Notes: generated by a model from the sequence alone, not told the origin. DNA of 11,724 nt from Anaerohalosphaeraceae bacterium (GCA_030671565.1 DAOVIC010000041.1:1-11724), one strand, 5' to 3'. Positions 1-7,454 are shown, counted from the first letter of the stretch. Numbers and translations: made by a program.

Positions 1-343
1 CGGGTATATTCCAAAAATTTTAAATACCATAGGATTTGTAATTGTGTTCGCTTTGCTGGCAATTACATCGGTTGTCTTCTATCGAAAACAAAAGCTTTGC
101 AAAATCGACTTTGACGAGCGCGACAATTTTATTAGCAAACGTGTTTTGGTCGTTGATTATTTTTTGCTGTGGGGACTTTTGCTTGCCGGTTGTATCGCGA
201 GCTGGTTTTTGATGGGCCCGGATGGAAACGTAAAAGTCTATGTATTGTGTGCCTTGTTGTATGCATCGTTCTTGCTGACGATGGTCGTACACTCGTCAAC
301 AACAATTATTTTATATGGCAAAGGAGGTGGTGGTCATGAATAG
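1..343 (+). CDS. Small integral membrane protein, N-terminus cut by window edge
   Basis: The reading frame is open from the first bases of the window; a GTG at 44 is possible, but the frame has no stop upstream of it, so the gene probably begins outside. The visible product has hydrophobic segments near its start, around the LLWGLLLAGCIASWFLMG stretch and near the C-terminus, and a conserved DERDNFISKR motif on the loop after the first visible segment. It aligns along its whole visible length with the next gene (DERDxFIxKR, LMG, and a YGKGG tail against YGRGG), so the two are tandem duplicates. The arrangement resembles small membrane proteins of the DUF2178/DUF3796 type that sit beside Xre repressors. 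That family name is from memory and unproven, and no biochemical function is known to me. It overlaps the next start by 8 nt, implying translational coupling. Confidence 0.75.
   Translation, partial: GYIPKILNTIGFVIVFALLAITSVVFYRKQKLCKIDFDERDNFISKRVLVVDYFLLWGLLLAGCIASWFLMGPDGNVKVYVLCALLYASFLLTMVVHSSTTIILYGKGGGGHE
321..329 (+). promoter_or_regulatory. Shine-Dalgarno embedded in the upstream gene's Gly tail
   Basis: AAGGAGGTG lies 6 nt before ATG 336 and is a near-perfect anti-16S match. It fixes the downstream start at 336 rather than the in-frame ATG at 315. The same bases encode part of the KGGGG tail of the preceding protein. Confidence 0.8.
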
Positions 344-776
344 ATATCAAAAATTAGCGTGGTTAAATTTGATCGTCATAATCACAACAATTATCATTAC
401 CTCAACTGCGATTGCAATAGAAGTTCATATGAGAGGTTATTCGACGGTCGGATTTTGGTTTATAGCGATTTTACTACTCTTAAAGTTTAAGCCTTTTTTG
501 TTTAAAAAGCCGCAGGGTGAGGATACTGTTGTCTGCGATGAGCGTGATACTTTTATTGTGAAAAGAGCGGTGTCATTTGCCTATAAAACCTTCTGGATAG
601 TTTTTTTTGTATCCAGTTTTGCAGTGCATATTCTCATGGGGATGGGACCAAGGAGTTCTGTTCCGACGATAACCTTGCCGCTGATGGCTATTGGAGGAGC
701 TCTGTTTATGAAAATTGTATGTTCGGTAGCAATTCTTGTTCAGTATGGCAGGGGAGGGGACGATGGCGGAGAATAA
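336..776 (+). CDS. Small four-helix membrane protein, paralog of upstream gene
   Basis: The product is 146 aa. I chose ATG 336 because of the strong SD at 321-329. Predicted hydrophobic segments lie at about residues 8-28, 38-50, 84-102 and 112-136. Between segments 2 and 3 is a charged cytoplasmic-looking loop carrying C67-D-E-R-D71 followed by FIVKRA, the same motif as in the preceding gene. The C-terminus [10 protein letters not shown] is Gly-rich and overlaps the SD and start of the repressor gene by 14 nt. No catalytic residues are evident. Known neighbours of this kind of gene are Xre repressors, and a role as sensor or partner of the repressor is inference only. The coding sequence looks more AT-rich than the downstream genes. 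Confidence 0.8.
   Translation: MNRYQKLAWLNLIVIITTIIITSTAIAIEVHMRGYSTVGFWFIAILLLLKFKPFLFKKPQGEDTVVCDERDTFIVKRAVSFAYKTFWIVFFVSSFAVHILMGMGPRSSVPTITLPLMAIGGALFMKIVCSVAILVQYGRGGDDGGE
751..760 (+). promoter_or_regulatory. Shine-Dalgarno for the Xre gene inside the paralog tail
   Basis: GGGGAGGGGA ends 2 nt before ATG 763, with GGAGG core spacing of about 5-7 nt. It favours 763 over the in-frame TTG 736 and ATG 745. The bases also encode the Gly-rich C-terminus of the membrane protein in the other frame, repeating the design seen at 321-329. Confidence 0.7.
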
Positions 777-981
777 TCTTAGAAATCATATTCGTCGTTT
801 TCGTTTTGAGCGTGGTGAGATGACTCAGCAGGAACTTGCTGATAAGGCTGGTGTTACTCGTCAGACTATATTTGCGATCGAGTCTGGTAAATATGCTCCG
901 TCGCTGCCTTTGGCGTTTCGTATTGCCAAGGCTTTTGGTGTTGGGATTGAGGAGGTGTTTTTATATGAAGAAGCTGAATAA
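763..981 (+). CDS. Xre/Cro-type HTH transcriptional regulator (YozG-like)
   Basis: The product is 72 aa and is essentially a lone HTH_3 domain. The helix-turn-helix spans about residues 20-43, with [16 protein letters not shown] as helices 2-3 and the typical [13 protein letters not shown] continuation. The end, [13 protein letters not shown], matches the compact YozG-like repressors. There is no dimerisation or peptidase domain. The start at 763 is chosen from the SD at 751-760. It overlaps the preceding membrane gene by 14 nt and is surely co-transcribed with it. The probable role is autoregulation of the cassette. The operator cannot be seen because the promoter lies left of the window. 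Confidence 0.9.
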   Translation: MAENNLRNHIRRFRFERGEMTQQELADKAGVTRQTIFAIESGKYAPSLPLAFRIAKAFGVGIEEVFLYEEAE

Positions 982-1074
982 CCAACACTCAACACGGGAT
1001 ATTCAATTTTGAAGTTTTAAAAGAAGTGCAGTCGCTTGGCGGCTGAGGGGGTTTTGTGGTTCTCAGCATTTTAC

Positions 1075-1110
1075 AAAAAAAGCCCGGAGATGTTATCTTT
1101 CCGGGCTTTT
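1075..1110. terminator. Bidirectional rho-independent terminator
   Basis: AGCCCGGA (1081-1088) pairs with TCCGGGCT (1100-1107) over an 11-nt loop. It is flanked by an A-run at 1075-1080 and a T-run at 1107-1110. It can stop the repressor operon (+) and, after reading through the repeat at 1117-1213, the EF-G gene (-). A weaker GCTGAG/CTCAGC stem (1042-1047/1062-1067) precedes it. Confidence 0.8.
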
Positions 1111-1116
1111 ATAGTT

Positions 1117-1213
1117 GGGCATTCTGAAAAACTGTTCGCCTGCGGCAAAAAAAGCATTTGCCGGTAGCTTACGGCTGTTTGTAAAGGTTTAATTGTAAGT
1201 TATTCAGTGTGCT
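1117..1213 (+). repeat. Dispersed intergenic repeat, copy 1 (about 97 bp)
   Basis: It begins GGGC-ATTCTGAAAAACTG and ends TTATTCAGTGTGCT. The two ends are imperfect inverted repeats: CTGAAAAACT pairs with AGTTATTCAG at 9 of 10 positions. Inside is a second inverted pair, GGCAAA/TTTGCC. It matches copies at 9224-9318 and 9367-9441 in the same orientation. It lies 6 bp beyond the EF-G stop codon, between that gene and the terminator. There is no coding capacity. Confidence 0.85.
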
Positions 1214-1219
1214 CAGTTA

Positions 1220-3250
1220 TTAGTCTTTGTTTTTCTCAGCTTCGTGTGCAGCTACTATTTGCTGTTGTACGTTTGGCGGGATCGGTTCGTAGTGGCTCAG
1301 TTCCATTGAGTAGCTTCCCTGTCCGCCTGTTACACTTTTTAGCTGGCTGTTGTACTGGGTTACCTCTGAAAGCGGAACCTGTGCCTTGATGATGACCATG
1401 TTTCCAGCGAGCATGTCCTGCCCTTCAATTCTTCCGCGACGTCCTGCGAGGTCTCCTGTGATGTCACCCATGTTATCTGCCGGGCACGTTACTTCCATGT
1501 TTACGATAGGTTCGAGCAGTGCGGGCTTTGCTTTTTTGACAGCGTCGATGAAAGCGCCTTTTCCGGCAGCTCTAAATGCTACTTCCTTGGAGTCTACCGC
1601 GTGATACTTACCATCGTACACCGAAACTTTAATGTCCTGCATCGGGCATCCAGCGACGACGCCGGTTGACATTACATCTTTTATACCCTTAAGCACTGCC
1701 GGTTCGAACTGCCCCGGTATCGAACCTCCGAAGATGTCCCATGAGTATTCCAGGGACGGGTCCGAATCGCGTTCTGCCGGTTCTATACGCAGATATACTT
1801 CGCCGAACTGTCCAGCACCGCCTGACTGCTTTTTGTGTCGGTAGTGGCCATCGGCTTTTCCTATGATTGTTTCGCGGTACGGGATCTTGGGTTGTTTTGT
1901 AATCAGGCTTACTTTGTATCGGTGTTCCATTTTTGCGAGCATTACCCGTAAATGGAGGTCACCCAGTCCGCTCATGACGCGTTCTTTTGTCTGCTTGTTC
2001 ATTTCGACCTTGAAGCATACGTCTTCATCGCAAAGCTTGTCGATGGCGGCGCTGATCTTGTTTTCGTCGCCGCGGCTTGCCGGTTCGATGGCCAGCGAAT
2101 ACATAGGCTTAGGGAACGGTGGCATTGGGAACTTGCCCGCCATGGAACCGTCGTGTACGAGGTCGCCGATCTTTAGTTCGTCGATCTTTGCCAGTGTTAT
2201 GAGGTCGCCGGCGATCCCTTCTTCGACTTCTGTTGTTTCTCCGCCCTGCATCTTAAGCGGATGTCCGGGTCTTAGCCCCTTTTTCATGTCGTTGATCAAA
2301 AGGTTAGTGCCTGGAGTGAGCTTGCCGCTGAATATCCTTATGGATGCGTACTTCATATTGCTTTTAGCATCGAAAACGACGCGGAAGACCTGTCCTGCGA
2401 GCGGTGCGTTGGGGTCGGCTTTGATCAGTGTTTCATTTTCGCCGTCTATCAGACGTGCCTGTTCGGCGTCTTCCGGTGAAGGGACGCACTTTACAATCAG
2501 GTCGAGCAGTTCGGTTATTCCGACTTCGTTTTTGGAATCGGTAAAGACTATCGGTACGATGGTGCCTTCCTTTAAAGCCTTTACGAAGACGGTTGCGATC
2601 TGTTCCGGTGTGATCGCCTCTCCGGAGAGATAGCTTTCCATTACATCGTCGTCAGCTTCGATGGCGCTTTCGATGAGTTCGGTATTCGCTTCGGCGACGT
2701 CCATTACGCCTGACGATCCGGAGTCGTTTGCGATACAGTCTATCACTGCGGACTTGTCATCGTTAGGGAGGTTGGCACATTTGCACTGTGAGCCGAATGT
2801 TTCCTGAATGTTGCTTACCTGGCCGGCGAGGTCGATGTTTTCGGCATCTATTTTGTTGATGACTATGATCCTGGGCTTCTTGGCGTTTGTTGCGGCGGCG
2901 AATAATTTGCGAGTGTTTACTTCGATGCCGGCGGCAGCGCTGATGACTATGATCTTTGCGTCACCTGCGGGTATTGATTGCAGTGCACCTCCGATAAAAT
3001 CGGGGTATCCCGGTGTGTCAACCATGTTTATGGTCTTACCTGCGTGTTCTGTGTATGCCAGCGATGAAGTGATGGAATTTCCTCGCTGTTTTTCTTCGTC
3101 GTCATAGTCGCAGACAGTGGATTTGTCGTCTACCGATCCCAGACGGTTGGTTTTTCCGGTTTTGTGGAGGATTGCTTCTACCAGTGATGTTTTTCCTGCA
3201 CCGCCGTGGCCCAGGAATACAACATTGCGAATATCTTTAATTGACGCCAC
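1220..3250 (-). CDS. Elongation factor G-like translational GTPase (EF-G-2 subfamily)
   Basis: The product is 676 aa from a GTG at 3250 with SD AAGGAG (3260-3265) 9 nt upstream. The longer open frame to 3367 adds residues unlike any EF-G. The G domain has G1 GHGGAGKT (14-21), a switch I stretch RGNSIT (56-61), G3 DTPG (78-81) and G4 NKID (132-135). Domains II and III follow. Domain IV contains the KKQSGGAGQFGEV loop, and domain V ends LSHYEPIPPNVQQQI. The sequence resembles the EF-G-2 paralogs (for example Thermus EF-G-2) more than canonical FusA, whose switch I reads RGITI. It lacks the str-operon neighbours of true fusA. Family members bind ribosomes and hydrolyse GTP, but their in vivo role is poorly known. 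It is a single-gene unit with a long divergent upstream region shared with the phosphorylase. Confidence 0.93.
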   Translation of the reverse strand: MASIKDIRNVVFLGHGGAGKTSLVEAILHKTGKTNRLGSVDDKSTVCDYDDEEKQRGNSITSSLAYTEHAGKTINMVDTPGYPDFIGGALQSIPAGDAKIIVISAAAGIEVNTRKLFAAATNAKKPRIIVINKIDAENIDLAGQVSNIQETFGSQCKCANLPNDDKSAVIDCIANDSGSSGVMDVAEANTELIESAIEADDDVMESYLSGEAITPEQIATVFVKALKEGTIVPIVFTDSKNEVGITELLDLIVKCVPSPEDAEQARLIDGENETLIKADPNAPLAGQVFRVVFDAKSNMKYASIRIFSGKLTPGTNLLINDMKKGLRPGHPLKMQGGETTEVEEGIAGDLITLAKIDELKIGDLVHDGSMAGKFPMPPFPKPMYSLAIEPASRGDENKISAAIDKLCDEDVCFKVEMNKQTKERVMSGLGDLHLRVMLAKMEHRYKVSLITKQPKIPYRETIIGKADGHYRHKKQSGGAGQFGEVYLRIEPAERDSDPSLEYSWDIFGGSIPGQFEPAVLKGIKDVMSTGVVAGCPMQDIKVSVYDGKYHAVDSKEVAFRAAGKGAFIDAVKKAKPALLEPIVNMEVTCPADNMGDITGDLAGRRGRIEGQDMLAGNMVIIKAQVPLSEVTQYNSQLKSVTGGQGSYSMELSHYEPIPPNVQQQIVAAHEAEKNKD

Positions 3251-3331
3251 GTTTTTTGTCTCCTTAAAGCATATTTTGCCATGACAATTACCGTTATCCG
3301 CCTCTAGATGCACGGGTCCACGAAACGTCAA

Positions 3332-3360
3332 ATAATAATAGAATTGGGGTATTTGGGCAA
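3332..3360 (-). promoter_or_regulatory. Candidate sigma70 promoter for the EF-G-like gene
   Basis: On the minus strand TTGCCC (3355-3360) is followed after 17 nt by TATTAT (3332-3337). This would start transcription about 75 nt before the GTG start. It is a motif match only. Confidence 0.4.
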
Positions 3361-3513
3361 GTATCAAGCTTCAAGAATATCAAAAAAGCCATGATTTGAT
3401 GTTAAACTTGTAAAAATATTGCTTTGTAGCCCCAAGTGTGACCTTTGCGAGTGCTTTTCTGCTTTTGTTGTTACCAGTTTAGTCAGTTTGTTTTTCGTTG
3501 CCCATAATGCGTT

Positions 3514-3533
3514 TTCCGGTCCGATAACCGGAA
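3514..3533. promoter_or_regulatory. Perfect 7-bp inverted repeat upstream of glgP
   Basis: TTCCGGT (3514-3520) and ACCGGAA (3527-3533) flank a 6-nt loop. There is no T-run, so it is not a terminator. It could be an operator or a leader hairpin; function is unknown. Confidence 0.35.
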
Positions 3534-3670
3534 GTAATTGCTTAATTGGGCGCCATAAAACGGTTTTTTTCAGCTTAAGGGCTTGGGTGTATGTGTCGAT
3601 GAATGGGCTATCAGTCTAGCGTTTTCAGTCGGATTATATGGATAGGTATGTTTGTTTTAGGAATGAAATT

Positions 3671-6286
3671 ATGCAGAAGGTAAGAACCTTCACGGTAAAA
3701 CCGACGTTGCCCGAGTCGCTGCAAGAGTTGGAATATATAACCAAAAATATGTTCTGGGCCTGGAACTCTGAATATGTCGATCTGTTTAAACGGATCGATC
3801 CTAATCTTTGGACGCAGTGCGGACATAACCCGGTTAAGATGCTGGGTACGGTTTCGCAGGCCAGGCTTGAGGACCTTTCCAAAAACGAAGGGTTTGTTTA
3901 CCAGCTGAACCAGGCGGCGGAAAAGCTGCGAGAACATCTTAAAATGCCTACGTGGTATGACCGGGTTTACTCGAAGGACAGCAAACCTGTGATCGCATAC
4001 TTCAGCGCGGAATTTGGTATCCATGAGTGTCTGCCGATATATTCCGGCGGTCTTGGCATACTTGCCGGCGATCACCTTAAGAGCGCGTCCGATCTTGGGG
4101 TTCCGGTCATCGGTATCGGATTGCTTTATCAAAAGGGTTACTTCCGGCAGTATCTGAATACGGACGGTTGGCAGCAGGAACATTATATCGATAATGATTT
4201 TCACAATATGCCAATCGAACTTGTGAGGAAGAAAAGCAAGAGGCCGCTTACTATCAGCGTTCAGTTCCCTCAACGAAACGTGATCTGCCAGATATGGAAA
4301 GTAACAGTTGGACGAGTTCCGTTGTATCTGCTGGACAGTAACCTTCCGGCGAACTCTCCGCAGGACAGGCTTATTACCAGCTCTCTTTACGGCGGCGATG
4401 TTGAAATGCGTATATGCCAGGAGATCATCCTTGGTATAGGCGGGTATAAGGTGCTTCGTGCGTTGAATCTTGAACCTACCGTTTGTCATATGAACGAAGG
4501 TCACGCGGCATTTATGGGGCTCGAGAGAGTCAGGGAGCTTAGAAGCAGCAAATCCATGACTTTTGAAGAAGCTGCCGAAGCTGCCAGAGCAAGCAATGTG
4601 TTTACGGTTCATACTCCGGTTGCGGCAGGGAGCGACGAGTTCTCGGTCGAGCTGGTGGATAAGTATTTCGGTCATTATTACGGTAAGCTTGGTATCAATC
4701 GGAAGCAGTTTTTGTCTCTTGGCCGAAAAGATCCGGACGATGAAAACGAACCTTTCAAGATGCCGGTGCTTGCGATACGTTTGAGTTCTCACCGTAACGG
4801 CGTCAGCCAGCTTCACGGTGAAGTGTCTCGGAAGATATGGGCGAAGCTGTGGCCGGATCTGCCGATCAATGAAGTTCCGATCAAGTCTGTTACAAACGGT
4901 GTTCATGCGAAGACGTGGCTTAGCGGTGAGATGAACCAGCTTTTCGAAAGGTATCTCGGTGCTAACTGGTCGGACGAGATCATCGACAAGTCGTTGTGGC
5001 AGAATCTTGATCAGGTTCCTGATGAGGAATACTGGCGTACGCATCAGCGTGGCAAGGAAAGGCTTGTCGGTTTTGCGAGGAAGCGGCTGAAACGTCAGAT
5101 GCAGCGGCGCGGCGCGTTTCATACTGAGCTTAACTGGGCCGACGAAGTGCTTAACCCTGAAGCTCTTACTATAGGTTTTGCACGCAGGTTCGCGACGTAT
5201 AAGCGGGGTAACCTGCTTATGAAAGACCCTGAGAGGCTTATCCGGCTTTTGTCGGATACTGAAAAGCCCGTCCAGTTTGTCTTTGCAGGTAAGGCTCATC
5301 CGAGGGATGTTGCGGGCAAAGAGATCATCCGGCAGATCATACACTTTGCTAAGCAGCAGGGTATTCGTCGGAAAATTATTTTGATCGAAGATTATGATAT
5401 AGATGTTGCCCGCTATCTTGTTCAGGGTGTCGATGTTTGGCTTAATAATCCGCGAAGGCCTATGGAGGCCAGCGGTACCAGCGGTATGAAGGCTGCGATC
5501 AACGGTGTGCTGAATATGAGTACGCTTGACGGTTGGTGGTGCGAAGGTTATACGCCTGATGGCGGCTGGATCATCGGTGCCGGCGAAGAGTATGACGATC
5601 TGGGATATCAGGATGCGGTCGAGTCAAACGCGATATTCAATCTGCTGGAAAACGAAGTGGTTCCTTTGTTCTATACGAGGTCCCGTGACGGTCTTCCACG
5701 CAACTGGATCAAGCGAATGAAAAATACGGTGAAATGGTGTGCGCCGCGGTTCAACACGAACAGGATGGTGGCCGAGTATACCAGGAAGTTTTATAGCCCG
5801 GCAGCGAACAAGTGGCGTTATCTTACGGCGTCTGCGATGGCGCGGGTCAGGGCGCTTTCGATGTGGAAGACCGATGTGCGTAACGCGTGGCAGGATATTT
5901 CTATCGAAGACGTCGATATCCAGATGGATAATGAAGGCAAGTCGCGCAAGCTGCATGTGAATCAGCCGCAGCTTCGGGTTGGGAACTCTTTGAAGGTTGT
6001 CGGGAAGGTGAAGCTTGGCAAACTTACGCCGGATGATGTTGCCGTTGAGATATATTATGGTACTGTCGATTCGGAAGGCGAGATACTGGATGGGCAGGTG
6101 GCGCGAATGCAGTTCGATCATGCAGATGAAAAAGACTCTCTTGCGGTTTTTGCAGGTACTATTCCGTGTAGAGCTTCGGGTAAGCACGGTTTTGCGTTGC
6201 GTGTCCTGCCGAAGCATTCAGACCTGGTCGAGCAATACGAGCCGGGAATGATCATGTGGGAATCAGGCGCACAGGCAAATAACTGA
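3671..6286 (+). CDS. glgP: Alpha-glucan (glycogen/maltodextrin) phosphorylase, GT35
   Basis: The product is 871 aa. ATG 3671 is chosen because AGGA (3659-3662) sits 8 nt upstream; an in-frame ATG at 3638 has a poor SD. It releases glucose-1-phosphate from alpha-1,4-glucan with pyridoxal phosphate as cofactor, in the cytoplasm. The N-terminus (about residues 8-110, with NMFWAWNSEYVDLFKRIDP and GHNPVKML) is the DUF3417 domain of the bacterial/archaeal AgpA-type phosphorylases. The GT35 catalytic part follows, with the substrate-side SAEFGIHE and HMNEGHAAF motifs and the PLP site EASGTSGMKAAING, whose lysine is K607. The last 120 or so residues form the beta-rich C-terminal extension typical of this subfamily. 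It appears to be a single-gene transcription unit closed by a strong terminator. No glgB or glgX neighbour is visible. Confidence 0.95.
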   Translation: MQKVRTFTVKPTLPESLQELEYITKNMFWAWNSEYVDLFKRIDPNLWTQCGHNPVKMLGTVSQARLEDLSKNEGFVYQLNQAAEKLREHLKMPTWYDRVYSKDSKPVIAYFSAEFGIHECLPIYSGGLGILAGDHLKSASDLGVPVIGIGLLYQKGYFRQYLNTDGWQQEHYIDNDFHNMPIELVRKKSKRPLTISVQFPQRNVICQIWKVTVGRVPLYLLDSNLPANSPQDRLITSSLYGGDVEMRICQEIILGIGGYKVLRALNLEPTVCHMNEGHAAFMGLERVRELRSSKSMTFEEAAEAARASNVFTVHTPVAAGSDEFSVELVDKYFGHYYGKLGINRKQFLSLGRKDPDDENEPFKMPVLAIRLSSHRNGVSQLHGEVSRKIWAKLWPDLPINEVPIKSVTNGVHAKTWLSGEMNQLFERYLGANWSDEIIDKSLWQNLDQVPDEEYWRTHQRGKERLVGFARKRLKRQMQRRGAFHTELNWADEVLNPEALTIGFARRFATYKRGNLLMKDPERLIRLLSDTEKPVQFVFAGKAHPRDVAGKEIIRQIIHFAKQQGIRRKIILIEDYDIDVARYLVQGVDVWLNNPRRPMEASGTSGMKAAINGVLNMSTLDGWWCEGYTPDGGWIIGAGEEYDDLGYQDAVESNAIFNLLENEVVPLFYTRSRDGLPRNWIKRMKNTVKWCAPRFNTNRMVAEYTRKFYSPAANKWRYLTASAMARVRALSMWKTDVRNAWQDISIEDVDIQMDNEGKSRKLHVNQPQLRVGNSLKVVGKVKLGKLTPDDVAVEIYYGTVDSEGEILDGQVARMQFDHADEKDSLAVFAGTIPCRASGKHGFALRVLPKHSDLVEQYEPGMIMWESGAQANN

Positions 6287-6306
6287 AATTGACCGATGGT
6301 CAATTT
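6286..6306. promoter_or_regulatory. Perfect 9-bp hairpin overlapping the glgP stop codon
   Basis: AAATTGACC (6286-6294) and GGTCAATTT (6298-6306) are perfectly complementary around a GAT loop. The stem starts on the last base of the TGA stop. No T-run follows, so it is not itself an intrinsic terminator. It may stabilise the mRNA 3' end or bind a protein. Confidence 0.5.
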
Positions 6307-6321
6307 GAGTAATATATAGAG

Positions 6322-6360
6322 ACCGTCGCTTTACTGGCAAGTTAGCGGCGGTTTTTGTTT
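6322..6360 (+). terminator. Rho-independent terminator of glgP
   Basis: ACCGTCGCT (6322-6330) pairs with AGCGGCGGT (6344-6352) with one G-U pair and a 13-nt loop, followed by TTTTTGTTT. Confidence 0.85.
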
Positions 6361-6369
6361 GGATTGGGC

Positions 6370-6405
6370 TTGACAAATAGTTTTTGGAGTGATAACAGGT
6401 ATATA
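6370..6405 (+). promoter_or_regulatory. Candidate promoter for the Gly-rich protein gene
   Basis: There is a perfect TTGACA at 6370-6375, just after the glgP terminator. At 17-nt spacing the -10 would be TAACAG (6393-6398), which is weak. A better TATATA at 6400-6405 is spaced too far (24 nt). The position between a terminator and the next gene supports a promoter here. Confidence 0.4.
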
Positions 6406-6448
6406 TCCGATTAACTGGAAGCCGGTTTGATTTTGAAAGGTCTGTACG

Positions 6449-7147
6449 ATGAAGCTTAGAAAACGTGTTTTGGGGATGATATTCATATCTGCGGTTATTG
6501 TTCTGTGGTCCTGTGGAGCGGTTATTGCCAAGGGCGGCGGCGGTAGCGGCGGTGGAAGAGGTGGCGGCGGTAGCGGTGGTGGAAGAGGCGGCGGTGGCGG
6601 TGGAAGAGGAGGATCGACGACAAACAGGACCAGAACTCAAGAGAACGAATCAGAGGCTACAAGGACCAGGGAGAGAAATGCTGAGGCCACAAAGACCAGG
6701 GAGAGAAGTGCCGAAGCCACAAAGGCCCGGGAAAGAAGTGCTGAGGCTGCAAAGAGCAAAGGTAGGAATGCTGAGGCTGTAAAGACCAGAGGAAGGGATG
6801 CTGGTGGGGGAGCTAAGGGAAAGAGTGAAGAAGCGTCGGCAAAGGGTAAGGGGCGTGGCCAGCGATTAAGTGCGGTCGATAAACAGTTTGTTCACGAGCA
6901 GGAGAAGCACAAGTCCAGGCAGGCACGTCTTGAGCGGATCAGGGAACTGGCAACCAAAAAGGGTGACTCGAAAATGGTCAAAAGGGTCAACAGTTTAATG
7001 CAAAAGGAACGGAGCAGGTTCGGCCGTAAACATCAACAGATGCTTGGCAGGCAGGAAAAAGCGAAAAGGTCCATAGAAGGCAGAAAGGTTGACGGCGATA
7101 ACGAAAAGCCCGGAGAAGCAGGCGATGATGTAGATCAAAACGAATAA
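6449..7147 (+). CDS. Secreted Gly-rich basic protein with tandem 10-residue repeats
   Basis: The product is 232 aa, with ATG 6449 preceded by GAAAGG 8 nt upstream. The N-terminus is a signal sequence (KLRKR, then a hydrophobic core to about residue 26). Cleavage is likely after VIA (27). LWSC22 makes a poor lipobox, so signal peptidase I seems more likely. Residues 29-55 are almost all Gly, with GGGGSGGGR repeated twice. Residues 69-118 are five tandem copies of a 10-residue unit of the form EATKTRERSA. Residues 133-210 are charged and helical (RLERIRELATKK, NSLMQKERSRF), and the tail is acidic. No known domain is recognised. The composition suggests a surface, matrix or nucleic-acid/polyanion-binding protein, but that is inference. 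A small lipoprotein follows after 37 nt, probably in the same transcript. Confidence 0.85.
   Translation: MKLRKRVLGMIFISAVIVLWSCGAVIAKGGGGSGGGRGGGGSGGGRGGGGGGRGGSTTNRTRTQENESEATRTRERNAEATKTRERSAEATKARERSAEAAKSKGRNAEAVKTRGRDAGGGAKGKSEEASAKGKGRGQRLSAVDKQFVHEQEKHKSRQARLERIRELATKKGDSKMVKRVNSLMQKERSRFGRKHQQMLGRQEKAKRSIEGRKVDGDNEKPGEAGDDVDQNE
6533..6613 (+). repeat. GGN-rich low-complexity tract encoding poly-Gly/Arg/Ser
   Basis: A 27-nt unit encoding GGGGSGGGR occurs twice and is followed by a degenerate third part ending GGGRGG. Synonymous differences (GGC/GGT) separate the units, so the expansion is not brand new. The tract is likely to be prone to slippage. Confidence 0.8.
6653..6802 (+). repeat. 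Five tandem 30-bp coding repeats
   Basis: Units start at 6653, 6683, 6713, 6743 and 6773, each encoding ten residues of the form EA-x-K-x-RxR-x-A. Units 1-3 are closest to each other. Units 4 and 5 have diverged (KSKGRNA, KTRGRDA). The repeats lie wholly inside the Gly-rich protein gene. Confidence 0.9.
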
Positions 7148-7184
7148 TTACAATTTTATGTGTTAGTATTTACGAGGTGATATT

Positions 7185-7400
7185 ATGCGTAGAAATGTAC
7201 TGTTATTGTTGGTAGCGATCGGGTGTGTACTGTGGTGCAGCGGGTGTGAGAAGGATTCGCCCGATGCGGAAATTTCTGTGGAAGTTAAATCCCAGGAAGA
7301 GTACAAGACCGAAGCGGAGAAGGAGATCGACGCTTCTAATGTGGCATCGGAGCTTGAGAAGATCGAAAATGAGGTCGAAGCCGATATAGCGGCGGAGTAG
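7185..7400 (+). CDS. Very small acidic lipoprotein
   Basis: The product is 71 aa, with ATG 7185 and SD GAGGTGA at 7174-7180. The sequence is MRRN, then a hydrophobic core (VLLLLVAIGCVLW), then CSGC: a slightly off-consensus lipobox (Cys at -3) with the lipidated cysteine at C21. The mature part is about 50 residues, strongly acidic (EISVEVKSQEEYKTEAEKEI, ending IENEVEADIAAE), and probably a single helix. No family is recognised. The acidic character complements the basic repeat protein encoded 37 nt upstream, so an interaction is conceivable but unproven. No clear terminator is visible in the 54 bp before the convergent PTS gene. Confidence 0.8.
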   Translation: MRRNVLLLLVAIGCVLWCSGCEKDSPDAEISVEVKSQEEYKTEAEKEIDASNVASELEKIENEVEADIAAE

Positions 7401-7454
7401 TACCATTTGGGGCGATAAGTTTCCGCGTTGAAAGTTACGATTGGTGTGATAAGG

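Larger units (their letters stand above)
3251..3670. other. Divergent intergenic region between EF-G-like gene and phosphorylase
   Basis: These 420 bp contain the candidate EF-G promoter (3332-3360), a hairpin at 3514-3533 and the presumed glgP promoter, for which I see no convincing -35/-10 pair. No ORF here has plausible protein character, and no tRNA or ncRNA is recognised. The only in-frame extensions of the flanking genes are rejected on SD position. Confidence 0.6.

Noticed and set aside
1863..2633. 256-codon plus-strand open frame
   Set aside because: It is antisense to the EF-G-like gene, with Ser/Pro-rich shadow composition and no SD.
3251..3367. N-terminal extension of the EF-G-like protein to 3367
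   Set aside because: The extra 39 residues do not resemble EF-G, and a good SD with GTG at 3250 gives the usual N-terminus (ASIKDIRNVVFLGHGG).
3419..3619. 66-codon plus-strand open frame upstream of glgP
   Set aside because: It has a weak non-ATG start, no SD and Cys/Phe-rich composition; more likely part of the non-coding leader region.
3611..5344. 577-codon open frame on the minus strand
   Set aside because: It lies wholly antisense to the glgP gene, has no recognisable domain and a Arg/Leu/His-rich composition typical of reverse-strand reading of a coding gene.
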